Shown here: positions 52,380 through 62,963 of the stretch, one piece after another
Layout: every line of letters starts with the position of its first letter
How positions within the stretch are numbered: position 1 is the first letter of the stretch
Assembly (NCBI GenBank): GCA_900642245.1
Contig: CAAAJI010000084.1
Location: forward strand, 1-64,000
DNA length: 64,000 nucleotides
Direction of reading: 5' to 3'
Source: Fragilaria radians
Lineage: Eukaryota; Bacillariophyta; Fragilariophyceae; Fragilariales; Fragilariaceae
Notes under the pieces: generated by a model
Seen by the model: the letters and a program-made list of their open reading frames with translations, nothing else
Told to the model about the DNA's origin: nothing
The model's database searches: none
Program-made: the position numbers and the translations under genes

Positions 52380-53900
52380 CAAATTTATTTTCAATGGCAA
52401 GAAGGATGGATGTTCTATTTGGTCTGAGAAGTTTCTAGCCAAGGCATGGATCTCTAGAGCTAAGGATTTATTGCTGCGAAAGCATGAGATATCTGAAGAG
52501 AAATGAAGAAATCAATGTAAAGACTGGTTGAAGGCAAGAGCATGCTGAGAATCATTGTTTTAAATATGATAGCCCAGATAACATGACACAAAAAAATGGA
52601 GACGCGGATTGACCTTCAACGCGTCTAGAATAAATGTTTAAAACCAAGACAACTGGTGTATCTCAAGCCAGATTGGTGGCTTGGCATTGATTTTAACGTT
52701 AGCTTCTTGCCTGTTTAAATGTCGCTTTTTGCGTCCTAATGATTGCTATGATTGCGTGGGGACGTAACGACAAGATCATTCATGTTGACAAAGCATTCAT
52801 ATATGCAGATTTTAAGCAAGACATATGCATGGAGGTCCCACAAAGCTTGGAAATTAATATGGAAGAATGATTGGAACTAAAGAAAACCATTGATTGGATC
52901 TAATTCAGAGTGTCAGGCAATTATATATGAGCTTAGTGAAAGCATTGAAGAGTTCTGGCGTTGCTGGCAATCAGGTACATATGTGCGTATAAGTAAAGGG
53001 CATTGGGTAACCTAGAGGTCTCACTCCATCTTGAAATATGGCTCACTTCCTTTTCACCTTCGACTTCAACAAGAAATGAATTCCCTTTCATCTTGCGTTG
53101 TTGCATGCTGTACATAAGAGAAAGAAACGGGTTCAAACTTGGTGCCGATTAAGTGACAGAAGCATAAGATGATCGTACGAGTCTAATCCAAGAAGAGGTC
53201 TTTCAGAATATGAAAAAGCAATTGGAGGTTAAGGAAAAATCTAGGGAAAATAGCGCCTAGAGAACTACATCTATTAGGGATATCATTTTATTGCAGTTTA
53301 GAGTAAATCCGATTGGCGAGAAAGTGAGGACACAAGTCAATTAATGATTGGTCGAGAGCATCATCCTTGCTAGAGGTAAGTTATTTAAATTAGTAAAATC
53401 AGCCTTTTGTGAGAGGCAAGTAAATCAAATTTTTAAAAAAAACCATAGAATTCTTATGTATTAAGTTTAGTTGTAGCGTGGTAAGGCATTGAAAGGTTGC
53501 ATTATGATCTTGACAAAAAGATAGAAGAAGGAAAGAAATTAGCTATTGTTAGCAATTCGAACGAGATAACATCTATCTATTTGAATGGATCAACATATGT
53601 AAGGAATATGAAAGGGTATGGCATTAAAGGTTTTAAAAACGTAGATTTAATGAATGAAAAGTAGATTTAACGAATGAAAGTTAGCAATGGTATGCAAGAC
53701 CAACTGAAGTTCCTTCCAAAGGGAATTTTTTTATGAGAATATTTCTTGAGATCGACACTCTAGGACTATGACCCAAGATGTTGAAAGAATGGAATCAATA
53801 TAGCAAATGATGAATTAGTGAATCAAATTCTGAATACCCTCGCAAATAATTATGAGCTACAATGTGCTCTATTAGAGGAAGGGATTTCAAACAGTTGGAA
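52380..53900 (+). pseudogene. Scrambled Ty1/copia fragments: gag start, RT core, gag middle
   Basis: Three plus-strand pieces. (1) 52385-52490 reads NGKKDGCSIWSEKFLAKAWI, closely matching the Gag start of the relic at 14786 (GKEEDLMLWSEKFLGK). (2) 52735-53010 is RT: IIHVDKAFIYADFKQDICMEVP matches the copia motif Q.DVKTAFLY.DLEEEIYMEVPEG, and after a stop and frame change QSVRQLYMSLVKALKSSG matches Q..RQ.Y...V..LK..G. (3) 53800-53890 reads NDELVNQILNTLANNYELQ, the mid-Gag segment. A gag-RT-gag order cannot come from one intact element, so at least two copies or a rearrangement are involved. Confidence 0.7.
53641..53680. repeat. Two tandem copies of a 20-bp unit
   Basis: gtagatttaatgaatgaaaa followed directly by gtagatttaacgaatgaaag; two mismatches. 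Confidence 0.8.
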
Positions 53901-54626
53901 ATTATGAAATTCAAATCACAACTACTTCGATGATAATTATTTGAATCTAGTTAAACTCCATCTCGTCTTAATAATTGAATAAAAAGGAATGAAAAGGAAA
54001 AATAATATGAATTTGGCTGTAACTTATTCATCACATACTTGCAACCACAATTTATTTTGACATCTTGGATTTGTTAATCTTTGTGAGTGTAATTTGCAGC
54101 TCATTTTATAATTTAATTGATTAGATTCAAGGCTATGTGCTTGAATCACATTTGTTTAGTTCTAGGAGGGAAGGTGTACATAAAATTGAGCTAGAATGTC
54201 TGGATAATAAATACATCGTTAGTCTTCATGAATCTAGTATAATGCCGAATTGCACTGGATGGTGAGCTCCTGATGTTTTTCAATGATTTCATTAGTAAGA
54301 AGTTTGAGAATGATAATGGAATGCGGAAGCACATACTAAACATGCACCCGATTACCGTTTGCCAAAACCTGACTTCGTTTCACGAATATTCACGTAAAGG
54401 TATACTCGACGTCTAAGTAAACAAAAAGCAAACGAGTAGTCCAACGGGTCGTGTTCCTGAGTCTTGACTTTGAGTTCCCGTCTGTCATGTTTTCAAAGAA
54501 CACACACAATGGGTGGTGGAAGTCGAATTCGCTGCAGCTGCTTGGTATCGTGTCAACGACTAGTCTGTAGAAATTCAATCAGTAGTGTACAGAAATTCAG
54601 TTGAATAGTGTAGTGGGAACGGATAA

Positions 54627-54643
54627 GGGGGGGGAGGGGGGGG
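54627..54643 (+). other. G-rich tract (G8-A-G8), possible G-quadruplex
   Basis: Two runs of eight G separated by one A, about 260 bp upstream of the Nudix-like ATG. The runs could supply four G-triplets on one strand. Function is unknown, and such runs are also prone to sequencing error. Confidence 0.5.
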
Positions 54644-54900
54644 AATTGACAACTGCGAATCTCGAACTCTGGGTAAAGATTCGAATCTGGCGCCGACTTC
54701 GGAATACTGAACAGTTCTGTACAAAAAGACATTTCGTGTACTGAGCCCACGGGGAGAGTGATTTCAAATTTCGGGAGCTCGACTCTCCCGGTAAATGAAA
54801 TCAATAAGTTTAAGCTTGATTCACTGAAACCACAATTGTGATTATAGCTCGTCAATTCTCACTTTTGTCCATCATTATCTTTTCATAATCTTGTTGTAAT

Positions 54901-55845
54901 ATGTTTGGTTGCATGTTTTTAAGCCGACGCCCGATAAGTGTGATAACTTCATCTGCTCCCTCTGATCCCGCTTTGAAATACAAGTACAAGACGAACCATA
55001 CCACGACAGCGTATCCTGTCCGTAAGTTTCCTCCTTCTCAGTCTCACCTTCCTCAAGTAGAAAATGTCAGCATTGCTGTTTATCCGACGGCCTTGTCAAA
55101 CCACAAATGGAAGATGGTTTCGATCGGTCTTGCCTCTCTTCTGATTGCCCAGTTTCTCTATTCTGTATTTGGCTCAGCTCACGCTGGAAGTGTTGCTGCT
55201 GGCGAGTGTCTTGTCAACTTTGGCACCTACCTTGGTCAACAATACAGAGTAGACGAGACTTTGGGTCGCAAGTGCCTGTTTGAATCTCCTTGGATGAAGA
55301 TTCAACAGCATCTAATTCAAGCAGATGGAACTTCGTCATCTCTCTCATGGCTCTGGATTGACGTTCCAGATCGAGTTCATGTTTTGGTGGAGGCGCCGAC
55401 TGAAAATGGTAGCGCCAAGCGTCATTTTTACGTTCTCGAGCGATCGCCCTACGCATTAGAAGGTCGTAGATCTTGGTCTGTTGTAAGTGGCACACAGCAA
55501 AAGGGAGAGCGCCCTGAAATTGCTGCTGCGCGTCAAATCGAGGCAGAGTTACAGCTACAATGTAACGATCTGAAAATATTGGGCCGATTTCGCACAGACG
55601 AGTCACGAGGTTTGGGATGGTCCACAAGTTACGTTGCATCAAATTGTAAGCCGAGTGAAGGTTTGCCGAAACTGCGACCCGGTGAAAGAAGGCTTGGCGC
55701 AAATCCTTCAGTAAGGTCTGACTTGAAAGTTGTGTCGCTAGAAGAGTTGAAAGAATCTACAATGAATGGAGCGTTTGTGGAAGTGCAGTGGTCTCACACT
55801 GTATCTATGGCACTGCTGCATCCTGAAATGTCGAGTACTAACTGA
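54901..55845 (+). CDS. Membrane-anchored Nudix-like domain protein with degenerate Nudix box
   Basis: 314 residues from ATG 54901. Residues 1-70 are basic and polar. Residues 72-95 (MVSIGLASLLIAQFLYSVFGSAHA) form one hydrophobic segment that could be a membrane anchor or, if translation starts at M72, a signal peptide ending AHA. The rest reads as a Nudix fold: strands DRVHVLVEAP and FYVLERSPY, then a Nudix-box position (about 197-220, GTQQKGERPEIAAARQIEAELQ). The canonical GX5EX7REUXEEXGU is altered: RE is RQ, EE is AE and the following Gly is Gln. Then ILGRFRTDESRGLGWSTSYVA follows as in ADP-ribose-type Nudix enzymes. Loss of metal-binding Glu residues suggests weak or no hydrolase activity. 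The substrate is unknown. Confidence 0.65.
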   Translation: MFGCMFLSRRPISVITSSAPSDPALKYKYKTNHTTTAYPVRKFPPSQSHLPQVENVSIAVYPTALSNHKWKMVSIGLASLLIAQFLYSVFGSAHAGSVAAGECLVNFGTYLGQQYRVDETLGRKCLFESPWMKIQQHLIQADGTSSSLSWLWIDVPDRVHVLVEAPTENGSAKRHFYVLERSPYALEGRRSWSVVSGTQQKGERPEIAAARQIEAELQLQCNDLKILGRFRTDESRGLGWSTSYVASNCKPSEGLPKLRPGERRLGANPSVRSDLKVVSLEELKESTMNGAFVEVQWSHTVSMALLHPEMSSTN

Positions 55846-56539
55846 GGGTGACATCATCTTGAAATGTTTTGTATTCTACTTATATCAATTATATTTTTCA
55901 ACTTAGTAGCTATGCTGTAGTCTTAATGCAGGATGTTTGTTCCTGAAAAAAAGAAAGTTTTTATCACAATGAAAAGTATGAATATTTGTAGTCGATGTTA
56001 AGGTCGCTTCGTAAATGATGAGGAAGTTATATCTTCCTTTTTCATGACATTCTTCGGAGCTACAATGATATTTCGAGATCGTCTTTAGCTGTAGTGAAAT
56101 GTAATTGTTAATAACCAAAACTACCTTAAGGTTCTCATGGATAAATTACCAGAAAATGATGATACAGTAGTCTAGTGGCAAGACTTTCTTACATAACGAC
56201 TTACTAAGCCAAGTGTGAAGACATTATATGGAAGGGAACCTGGATATCGTATCTTTGGAATTGCTAACACTTTCCATGGACCATCTTGATGGTCCCGCTT
56301 CGAGGTCGTCTTTTTCATGGATCTCAACCCATCAGTATTAAACGTAGAAAATTACACACACATGAATTCGATCCTTATCGCTAGATTCGAGGTCGTCTTT
56401 TCGATAATTGATTTTCATTGTGCCCCTTTTAGTTTGGGTGTCAGTAACTATCTGAGCTGTCCTTTATCTTTTTTTCGTAAGTGATGTCTGCGTTTGAATA
56501 ATAGCCTTCCACACAAGTTTTGCACAAATTTTCAAGACG
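55846..56539. other. Spacer with a thrice-repeated 15-bp motif
   Basis: 694 bp between the Nudix-like and deformylase genes, both plus strand. TTCGAGRTCGTCTTT occurs at 56072-56086, 56299-56313 and 56386-56400 in the same orientation. No gene was recognised. Confidence 0.6.
56072..56400 (+). repeat. Three direct copies of TTCGAGRTCGTCTTT upstream of peptide deformylase
   Basis: The copies at 56072, 56299 and 56386 differ only at the R position (A once, G twice). Flanks are not conserved, which argues for a short motif rather than a duplicated block. The last two lie 140-240 bp upstream of the deformylase ATG and could be regulatory sites. Confidence 0.55.
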
Positions 56540-57286
56540 ATGACATACCTGAGTCGTACATTTGCATTCCTCATGTTATTCCGACCTATTTGTTCGTTTT
56601 CTGGTATTAGTGTTTGGAATTCACGTGCTGCATATAAAAATGGTGGTGAAATATCGATTCTTTTCCGAAGGATTGGGTCACCGCGATGTCGAGTATCGTC
56701 CCAATCGGGAGACACTTTGGCAGAAGTTGATCCGGGAAGTGTGGAGGGGACTGAATTAAGAATTCTAAAGTATCCTCATCCTGCGCTCCGTGCAGACAAT
56801 GCAGATATTACTCCGGAAGAATTAGAGGATGGTTCCATAGTGAAAATTGCCAAAGAGATGTTGCTTGTGATGTATGCCGCCAAGGGAGTAGGCTTGGCTG
56901 CACCTCAAGTTGGAATCAACAAAAGACTCATGGTATACAATGACTCGGGAGACCCCAAACGTTGGTTGGAAGAAACAGTTTTGGTGAATCCTAAGATTGT
57001 CGAGTATAGTCCAACGACTGATATCGAATTGGAAGGGTGTCTGTCGTTTCCCAATATGAATGGTGAAGTTGAACGCAGTAAATGGGTTAAAGTTGAGGCC
57101 TTATCAACAAAGGGTAAGAAAATTAAAAAGAAGTTATCGGGATGGACAGCTCGTGTTTTCCAACACGAGTACGATCATTTAGATGGAAAAGTATATATTG
57201 ATCGATTGAACGAGGAATCGAAGGCCAACGTCCAGCCAACACTCACTGACTTGATTCAACAATTTGGCCCAGGTGGGGCGCTATAA
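56540..57286 (+). CDS. PDF: Peptide deformylase, probably plastid-targeted
   Basis: 248 residues, one exon. All three catalytic motifs are present: GVGLAAPQVG (116-125), EGCLSFP with metal ligand C167, and QHEYDHLDG with H209, E210 and H213. It removes the formyl group from organelle-made proteins using Fe2+ or Zn2+. The N-terminus has a hydrophobic signal (FAFLMLFRPICS) followed by F20 (SFSGIS), matching the signal-peptide plus Phe(+1) rule of stramenopile plastid import (family knowledge), with a Ser/Arg-rich transit region to about residue 60. The mature domain is of normal length (about 185). The gene is convergent with the PTGES2-like gene, 111 bp between stops. Confidence 0.93.
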   Translation: MTYLSRTFAFLMLFRPICSFSGISVWNSRAAYKNGGEISILFRRIGSPRCRVSSQSGDTLAEVDPGSVEGTELRILKYPHPALRADNADITPEELEDGSIVKIAKEMLLVMYAAKGVGLAAPQVGINKRLMVYNDSGDPKRWLEETVLVNPKIVEYSPTTDIELEGCLSFPNMNGEVERSKWVKVEALSTKGKKIKKKLSGWTARVFQHEYDHLDGKVYIDRLNEESKANVQPTLTDLIQQFGPGGAL

Positions 57287-57397
57287 CTATCTACGTAAGA
57301 AGATTTTATTTCTTAGAGTAGATTTGTTGATTTATATATTCTTGGCATAAACCTTTTGGTATTCATTATTATTCGTGACGATAACATTATATTATCA

Positions 57398-58363
57398 CTA
57401 AGGAATATGCTGTTTCATGCGATCGTACCACGACGAGAGAAGGCTATTTTCTGGCTTACTCATAATCCTCACGTGAACGGGAAGGCCCTCCACAGATCGT
57501 AACGTACCAAATACAGCCAAATCTCCCAAATTGGGAGAATCCTGTCCAGATAAATACTCGTGATTTCTCAAACCTGATTCTTGAATCGTATCCAGTGCCT
57601 TCTGCAACGCTTGTACTTCATCAGTAATTCCACGCTTCGCTGAAAATATTCAAGGAATCATAACAAAGTTTGCGCGGTTAAAAATAGCGTGAGTTCGATT
57701 TTAGAGTTGTGACAAGGTGTGAGTTATTAATGTTGGAGTTCAAGACGACTAAGTCTAGTCATATCTTTCAAAATGTGAAGAGGATTACCTCTGACGTCAA
57801 CTCATTTCAGACGTACCTTTCACTCGAGAAGCTGCCATATACATGGCAAACGAACCCAATGTTCGAATCATCATCTTTTGAATATTCGAAAAGGCAGTCA
57901 CGTCATCTACATAGCCAAACGCTTGGTAGGATTCACGAAGTGTCCGACATAAGTTCGGATAGATAAGAGCTGCTAGCTCGTCATTAGCGAAGGATACCCA
58001 AGTATCATCGTGGACCTGAAATAGGGCGTGATCCTTCCAACGTTCTTGAATACTAGGATGTTTCATTAAGGCTGAAACAATATCATCTGACCCATTCACC
58101 TGCGTTGTATCATCTAAAATTGCTATTGGTACTTTTCGATATGTTGTACCTGATGGAAGTTCAGATCTCGTCAACGGATTCACCTCAATGATGGATGGAC
58201 GAATACCCACAAAGCCCAAAAATGCTTTGGTTTTATGACAAAACGGACAGATGTTGTACTGATACAATGTAACGGACGGCAAATTGCTGCTAACATACGA
58301 TGATGATGAAGCCCACCGGACGTGACGGACAAAGCGAAACGAAATACTTTGTAAATGTAACAT
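57398..58363 (-). CDS. Membrane-associated prostaglandin E synthase 2-like protein (GST fold), two exons
   Basis: Exon 1 is 58363-57817 and exon 2 is 57639-57398, around a 177-bp GT-AG intron in phase 1; about 262 residues. A short basic N-terminus (SFRFVRHVRWASSSS) suggests mitochondrial targeting. The thioredoxin-like half has the redox motif C39-PF-C42 in YQYNICPFCHKTKAFL and a cis-Pro region YRKVPIAILDD, then NGSDDIVSAL. The helical GST_C half has YPNLCRT..ESYQAFGYV, GSFAMYMAASRVK and, in exon 2, PNLGDLAVFGTLRSVEGLPV. These are the PTGES2 hallmarks. Despite the name, the role of such proteins in algae is unproven; haem and glutathione binding or redox functions are possible. It lacks the long N-terminal anchor region of the 377-residue human protein. 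Confidence 0.88.
57640..57816 (-). other. Intron of the PTGES2-like gene
   Basis: 177-bp GT-AG intron, donor AAAG|GTACGT and acceptor TTTTCAG|CGAAG on the minus strand, phase 1. It joins AASRVK to AKRGITDEVQALQKALD. Confidence 0.85.
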
Positions 58364-60057
58364 CGTTAATCTTGTTGACTTGACAGATGCTACAGGAAAA
58401 CACTAATTACTCGGTGCAAGAAGATATGAGCTGGAAAAATGAGGTAAATGATACTCATAACCTTAATTGATTCGTCAAATTATAAAAGGACAACTTAAAA
58501 CACTTACTTGTACAACATTCTTTTACATTGACTAAGGAATGTGGTATTGTAGAGGAAGTCATTTTTCTTTTTTGTGGGAATGGACTTATGACACGAAACG
58601 CTGATCTACCACCCTGCCTTTTCCAACTACTATTTGTGTAGCTTTCCATTCTTGTATTTGGCCAATCACATCAATTTACCTAGTCCTTAGTCAATGTATC
58701 TGGTGCTAAAGATGACGATTCATTCTAATCTTGATTCTGGGGTTGTAGGTCAAGAGACCTTGAAAAAGTGAACACTTTCAATTATACCATTTGATGAGAA
58801 TTATCCTCCATGACCTCTGATGCCGTGTTTTCCAATTATAGATTACTATGTATGGACCATATTGTGTGTTGCGAGATTATTCACAATTATGCACACTAGT
58901 GACTATGGGTACGTTTCAGAGTACAAATCTTACTAAACCAGGATTCAGGATCTCATTTAATGTCATCTAATATGCACCAAACAAATGCCAGGCTAAGTTT
59001 TGGAGGTAGGCTCCTTATCAGTTGTCATATATTTAGATTAGAGGGATGATAAAACCTTTAATTAATGATAATTACATTGTTTATATAGACCAAAGGATAT
59101 GCCTTTGCATCTTGAGGTAAGCCCATGCATTTGGTGTAATGTATATACGCTTGAAAATTTCTGTGACTGTTGGTGGACGTTCATTGCCTGATTGTTCATC
59201 GAAAATGATGCCTAATTCAAGCTTCTCATAAGCGTTGCAGTACGGATATCAATGGTAAGCGCAGCGTAGAAACCATTGTCATTTGCTTGCTCCAGCATTT
59301 TGCTTTCCGAATTTCGAACATTTTTTCTATCACCATTGAAGATCTTGATTGAGACTTAGAGTAATCTTGTATCGGTTAATGGAAGGTAGATAAAGCAATC
59401 TTTTGAATCACAATATAACTAATTGTGGGAATGCCTTCAAGTAAGAAAATAAAGAAAAATATTAGTAAGCTTGGAGTAAGCTTGTCGACTGAGAACTCTA
59501 GATTAAAAAAGATCGATTTTTTCAAAATTGTTGTGCAAATATTTATAATTCATTTATTCTCTCTTTCTGACATGCCTTTCAGGCAAGTTTTAGGTACTTT
59601 TCTTGAACATTGATAGAAATGATATCAAGATAGATATCTGTGTGATAGGTTCAGGCACAACGGTCCGTAAAGCAGAAAGAAGATTAACAAAAAATATGTA
59701 AAATGATTAATCGTACTAATTAGAAGGCCATTTGTTATGCCAAACAATGAACATTAATTTTCAGTCAAGAGTCTTGACAGAACACTCGTGTTGTCACTTT
59801 GAGCCATTGGATTTGATTTGTTACTGTGTGTTGAGGAGGCAGTAGAGACAGTTGCTCAATGAAAATTAATATGATATGGTTGCATTTAATACAAAAAAAG
59901 AATCCAAAGAAAGCTTTATCATCGTGGTACCATGTAGTGGTTTGCAGGATATCTCCCGGATCATTCAGAAAATGAATGCCGCCTACTAAATGATAAACCT
60001 AGGCAGGTTGTCATACAAAGAGCCCTGATTTGAATGGATAAGACAAATAGAGTCTAA

Positions 60058-60306
60058 AAATCAAAGAGTGAACATGAAAAGAATGATTTTAAGGAATCAG
60101 TTGAAAACAATGATTCAATTGACACAATCTTCATTTATGAAATTGGTCGGGACATTGCAGATTTCAAGCCAACCTCCAATCAAGAAATGTTACGAAGAAC
60201 AATGGCAGTTTGGGTCAACCTATACGCGCCAAGAGTCATCAAAAGTGTACAATTCGGGAAGGGAAATGATTCTGTAGAGGGCCAACATTGCATTCATTAT
60301 TGTTGA
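60058..60306 (+). pseudogene. 82-codon protein-like open stretch of unknown origin
   Basis: An open frame after a TAA (60055) and ending at TGA 60304. Its composition is protein-like (FKPTSNQEMLRRTMAVWV, NLYAPRVIKSVQFGKGNDS, EGQHCIHYC) and unlike the random AT-rich frames around it. It lacks a start codon near its beginning, so it is probably a fragment of a longer gene or transposon. I do not recognise the family. Confidence 0.35.
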
Positions 60307-60604
60307 AAAGCAGAGTTACCAGAGATTTAGTGATGCTAGTTTTCATCCTAGGAGATATGTGAGCGCTTTTGTGAGAGTCAATTAAATAAGAGAGACTGCA
60401 TTTTTCGGGCCAGATTTGTGCTTTGTGGTTAAAGTCAAGGACCTGGTCTTGATGAGACCAAGAGCTACTCTCCTGGGATCAATGTCCTTTCGAATCATCC
60501 ACAATGATTTAAGGGATTTGCCGGCAGATGAAACTTGATTTGAAAGAGGAAGACTAGGATATGGTGGTCTATCTCCACGGCAACAAGGCTTCCAATGTAG
60601 GGAA

Positions 60605-60780
60605 CTGGATCAAAGCGCGCCGGGATATATGGGGGTTACTTGTTGGGTATGACAATTTGTTGGACTTCAAAAGGTCAGAGAGGAGTGATGCCGTCAAGTA
60701 GTGAAGCTGGATATGTGGCAATATAGGAAGCGACCATATAATACAATTCATCTATTAACTTAAAAAGACACGTAAACTCT
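60605..60780 (+). pseudogene. Ty1/copia RNase H relic
   Basis: The frame reads YGGYLLGMTICWTSKGQRGV then MPSSSEAGYVAI, matching the copia RNase H block SV.GYIL...G.PI.W.SK.QR.V.LSSSEAEYVAL. In-frame TAG and TAA stops follow. The catalytic Glu in SEAEY is changed (SEAGY). Confidence 0.7.
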
Positions 60781-61079
60781 TGTGATGTTGCTGATTACGG
60801 CAAGAACGGATAACATTGCAATGAAAGTTCTGACATAGGGGCAAGTCACAGTGACATTAGGTGTTATTATTTCAGGGATCACTTATAAGTTTGATTAAAT
60901 GAAATGATATTTTTTAAAACAGACAACAATGATTCAGATGTGGGAAGAATCTTTCTACCCAAACACTTCTGGCCATTTAAACATACTGACAATGTGAAAT
61001 AAATATGCTCTACGGTGAGATATAGAAAGTAGACACAGATAAAATATAACCTATTTTATTGCTGTTCTGTTAGTCTTGG

Positions 61080-61610
61080 TTAATCTTGAAACTTCTCTCA
61101 AGAGATGTTCTCAAGAGATCTTCATGATTAAACTTGAAGATCCACAATCTTGCTCTAAGCTTCCTCCCAACTGCTTAGATAAGTTGCTTCAACCTTGTCC
61201 ATAAGGACAAGTTTGTTATCCATAAGGATAAGTTNNNNNNNNNNNNNNNNNNNNNNNNNNNNNNNNNNNNNNNNNNNNNNNNNNNNNNNNNNNNNNNNNN
61301 NNNNNNNNNNNNNNNNNNNNNNNNNNNNNNNNNNNNNNNNNNNNNNNNNNNNNNNNNNNNNNNNNNNNNNNNNNNNNNNNNNNNNNNNNNNNNNNNNNNN
61401 NNNNNNNNNNNNNNNNNNNNNNNNNNNNNNNNNNNNNNNNNNNNNNNNNNNNNNNNNNNNNNNNNNNNNNNNNNGTATACCGGTACACACACACATTTCT
61501 TAGTTTAACATATTATTATTAACCTGTTTTTGCTTACAACATATTGTGTTAGGGATTTGCTTCTTGATCCTAGTCAAGGTAGGTCAAAATATACAAAAAT
61601 CTTTGTGTTA
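61080..61610. repeat. Second copy of LTR-like repeat, split by the N gap
   Basis: 61475-61593 matches 15610-15730 in the same orientation (gtacacacacaca, ttgcttacaaca, gtgttagg, tcaaggtaggtca). The left side near 61149 shares ttgctctaagctt with 15151. A candidate LTR start on the minus strand is TGTTGTAAGCAA (61530-61541). Direct tandem units (ctctcaagagatgtt / ctcaagagatcttc; gtccataaggacaag / atccataaggataag) lie just left of the gap and may explain why assembly failed. Confidence 0.6.
61235..61474. other. Assembly gap, 240 N
   Basis: A run of 240 unresolved bases inside an LTR-like repeat. ORFs spanning it are meaningless. Confidence 1.
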
Positions 61611-62963
61611 CTCACTTCTACTGAAAGCACTAGATGTCTTGAATAACTGGATATGCCAATATTTGCTCATGTTTTCATAAATTCATGATAATTAATTTCT
61701 TTTCAATCACCATATTGTGTCAAAGCTAGGTTAATTGAAAGCAATTGAAGATAGAGATATTGATAGACTTTCTCCAAGATGAATAAAATGAAACCTAAAG
61801 GGTGAAGCCATATACTTTATTGTCACTGGGAAGTGCAACTTTTACAAGCAGATGCATCTTCGTTGTATATTCAAAGTGAGGTAAAAGACATAATTCAAAG
61901 TTGTATCAATGAAAGTGAAAAAGGTAAAAAGGGAATCTAAAGCAGAAAATTCGATTATATCATACAATATGTTATTGGGGTCTTTCGAGCAGGATTTCAT
62001 AACCTTCTCTCCCCCATTTCCCTCTTTGCTGTTTAACAAGATCACATCAACTATTACTAATCAGACAAGAGATGATTCATGTTTATCAATTGAGTTCAAA
62101 GTTAAACCGATAATTGATTGATGAAGGTGCTAGTCGATGTGGAAGTAAATTATAGAATAGGATTTAGAGATGTGGGGATTTTTATTTCTGAAAATGTCAC
62201 CTACGACAAAGGTGATATAGTGAACATTCTCTATCAAGTAAGTTATATGCTTTTCATTAGTGATACCCTGGTGAAAGACTTTTCCATCAAAAAGTATTTA
62301 ACTGTTTCAGACTATAATTCAATCCAAAGTTGACTACTCTGTGGCAAACAAAAATAAGCCAAAAGAGTTGAAGTAGTATTGAACGGACTTCCAGGATACA
62401 AACTAGGTGAAGTGGAAAAGACAAACATCTGAATGAATTGCAACAATGAAATTAAAAAAAGTTAATGTTCCATACAATACTGAGACGGAGAAAGCCTAAT
62501 GGACAGTCAATTTATCTTCATTCATTAAGTCAAATCAAGCGATGTTTGCAATTGACTAGATAAGAAACTAGAGCAAAATTTGAGGATCACGATAAAATCT
62601 CTTTTTCACAATATCTGGACACATTTACATTGAATCTATCTTTTACATGATTTATCCATTGTTGAGTATTGTGCTTTTGCAATCAATGATTGGCATTTGT
62701 TGAATCTTACTGTTTACTACTCTAAACATAAACACGCGATTTTTTAAATTGATGAAGTTTGTACTTCAATACTTATCGATAGTCAAAAGGCAACTGGGAA
62801 TAAAATCCTGTTCCAATTTCTTAAACTATGCTCTTGGCACCAGGAGTGCCTTATTTTTCAAATAAATTGAATATGCAGATAACTTCCAGTTGACAATTGA
62901 AAAGAAATTACCCTTTAACTGATGCATCAGCGTATCATGTAATGTACAAATGTCTAATGTGGA
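61611..62963. other. AT-rich tract, no supported gene
   Basis: Two adjacent plus-strand ORFs of about 70 codons (61909-62121 and 62118-62333) follow each other with an overlap and a frame change. Neither has a recognisable motif, and they may be a relic of one longer frame. Nothing else was recognised. Confidence 0.4.

Larger units (their letters stand above)
52098..54900. other. AT-rich tract holding scrambled copia pieces
   Basis: Gene-free. It contains three recognisable copia fragments (52380-52500, 52735-53010, 53760-53900, all +), a 20-bp tandem pair (53641-53680) and a G-rich tract (54627-54643), listed separately. The last few hundred bases are upstream of the Nudix-like gene. Confidence 0.5.
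58364..61234. other. AT-rich tract with copia relics
   Basis: No supported host gene. Upstream of the PTGES2-like gene the sequence is AT-rich without motifs. An 82-codon open stretch (60058-60306) and a copia RNase H relic (60605-60780) are listed separately. Confidence 0.45.

Noticed and set aside
54670..54705. tRNA B-box-like sequence (gattcgaatct)
   Set aside because: The flanking bases do not form a T-stem and there is no A-box or acceptor stem at the right distance.
61155..61503. ORFs spanning the N gap
   Set aside because: They exist only because unknown bases are translated as X. They carry no information.
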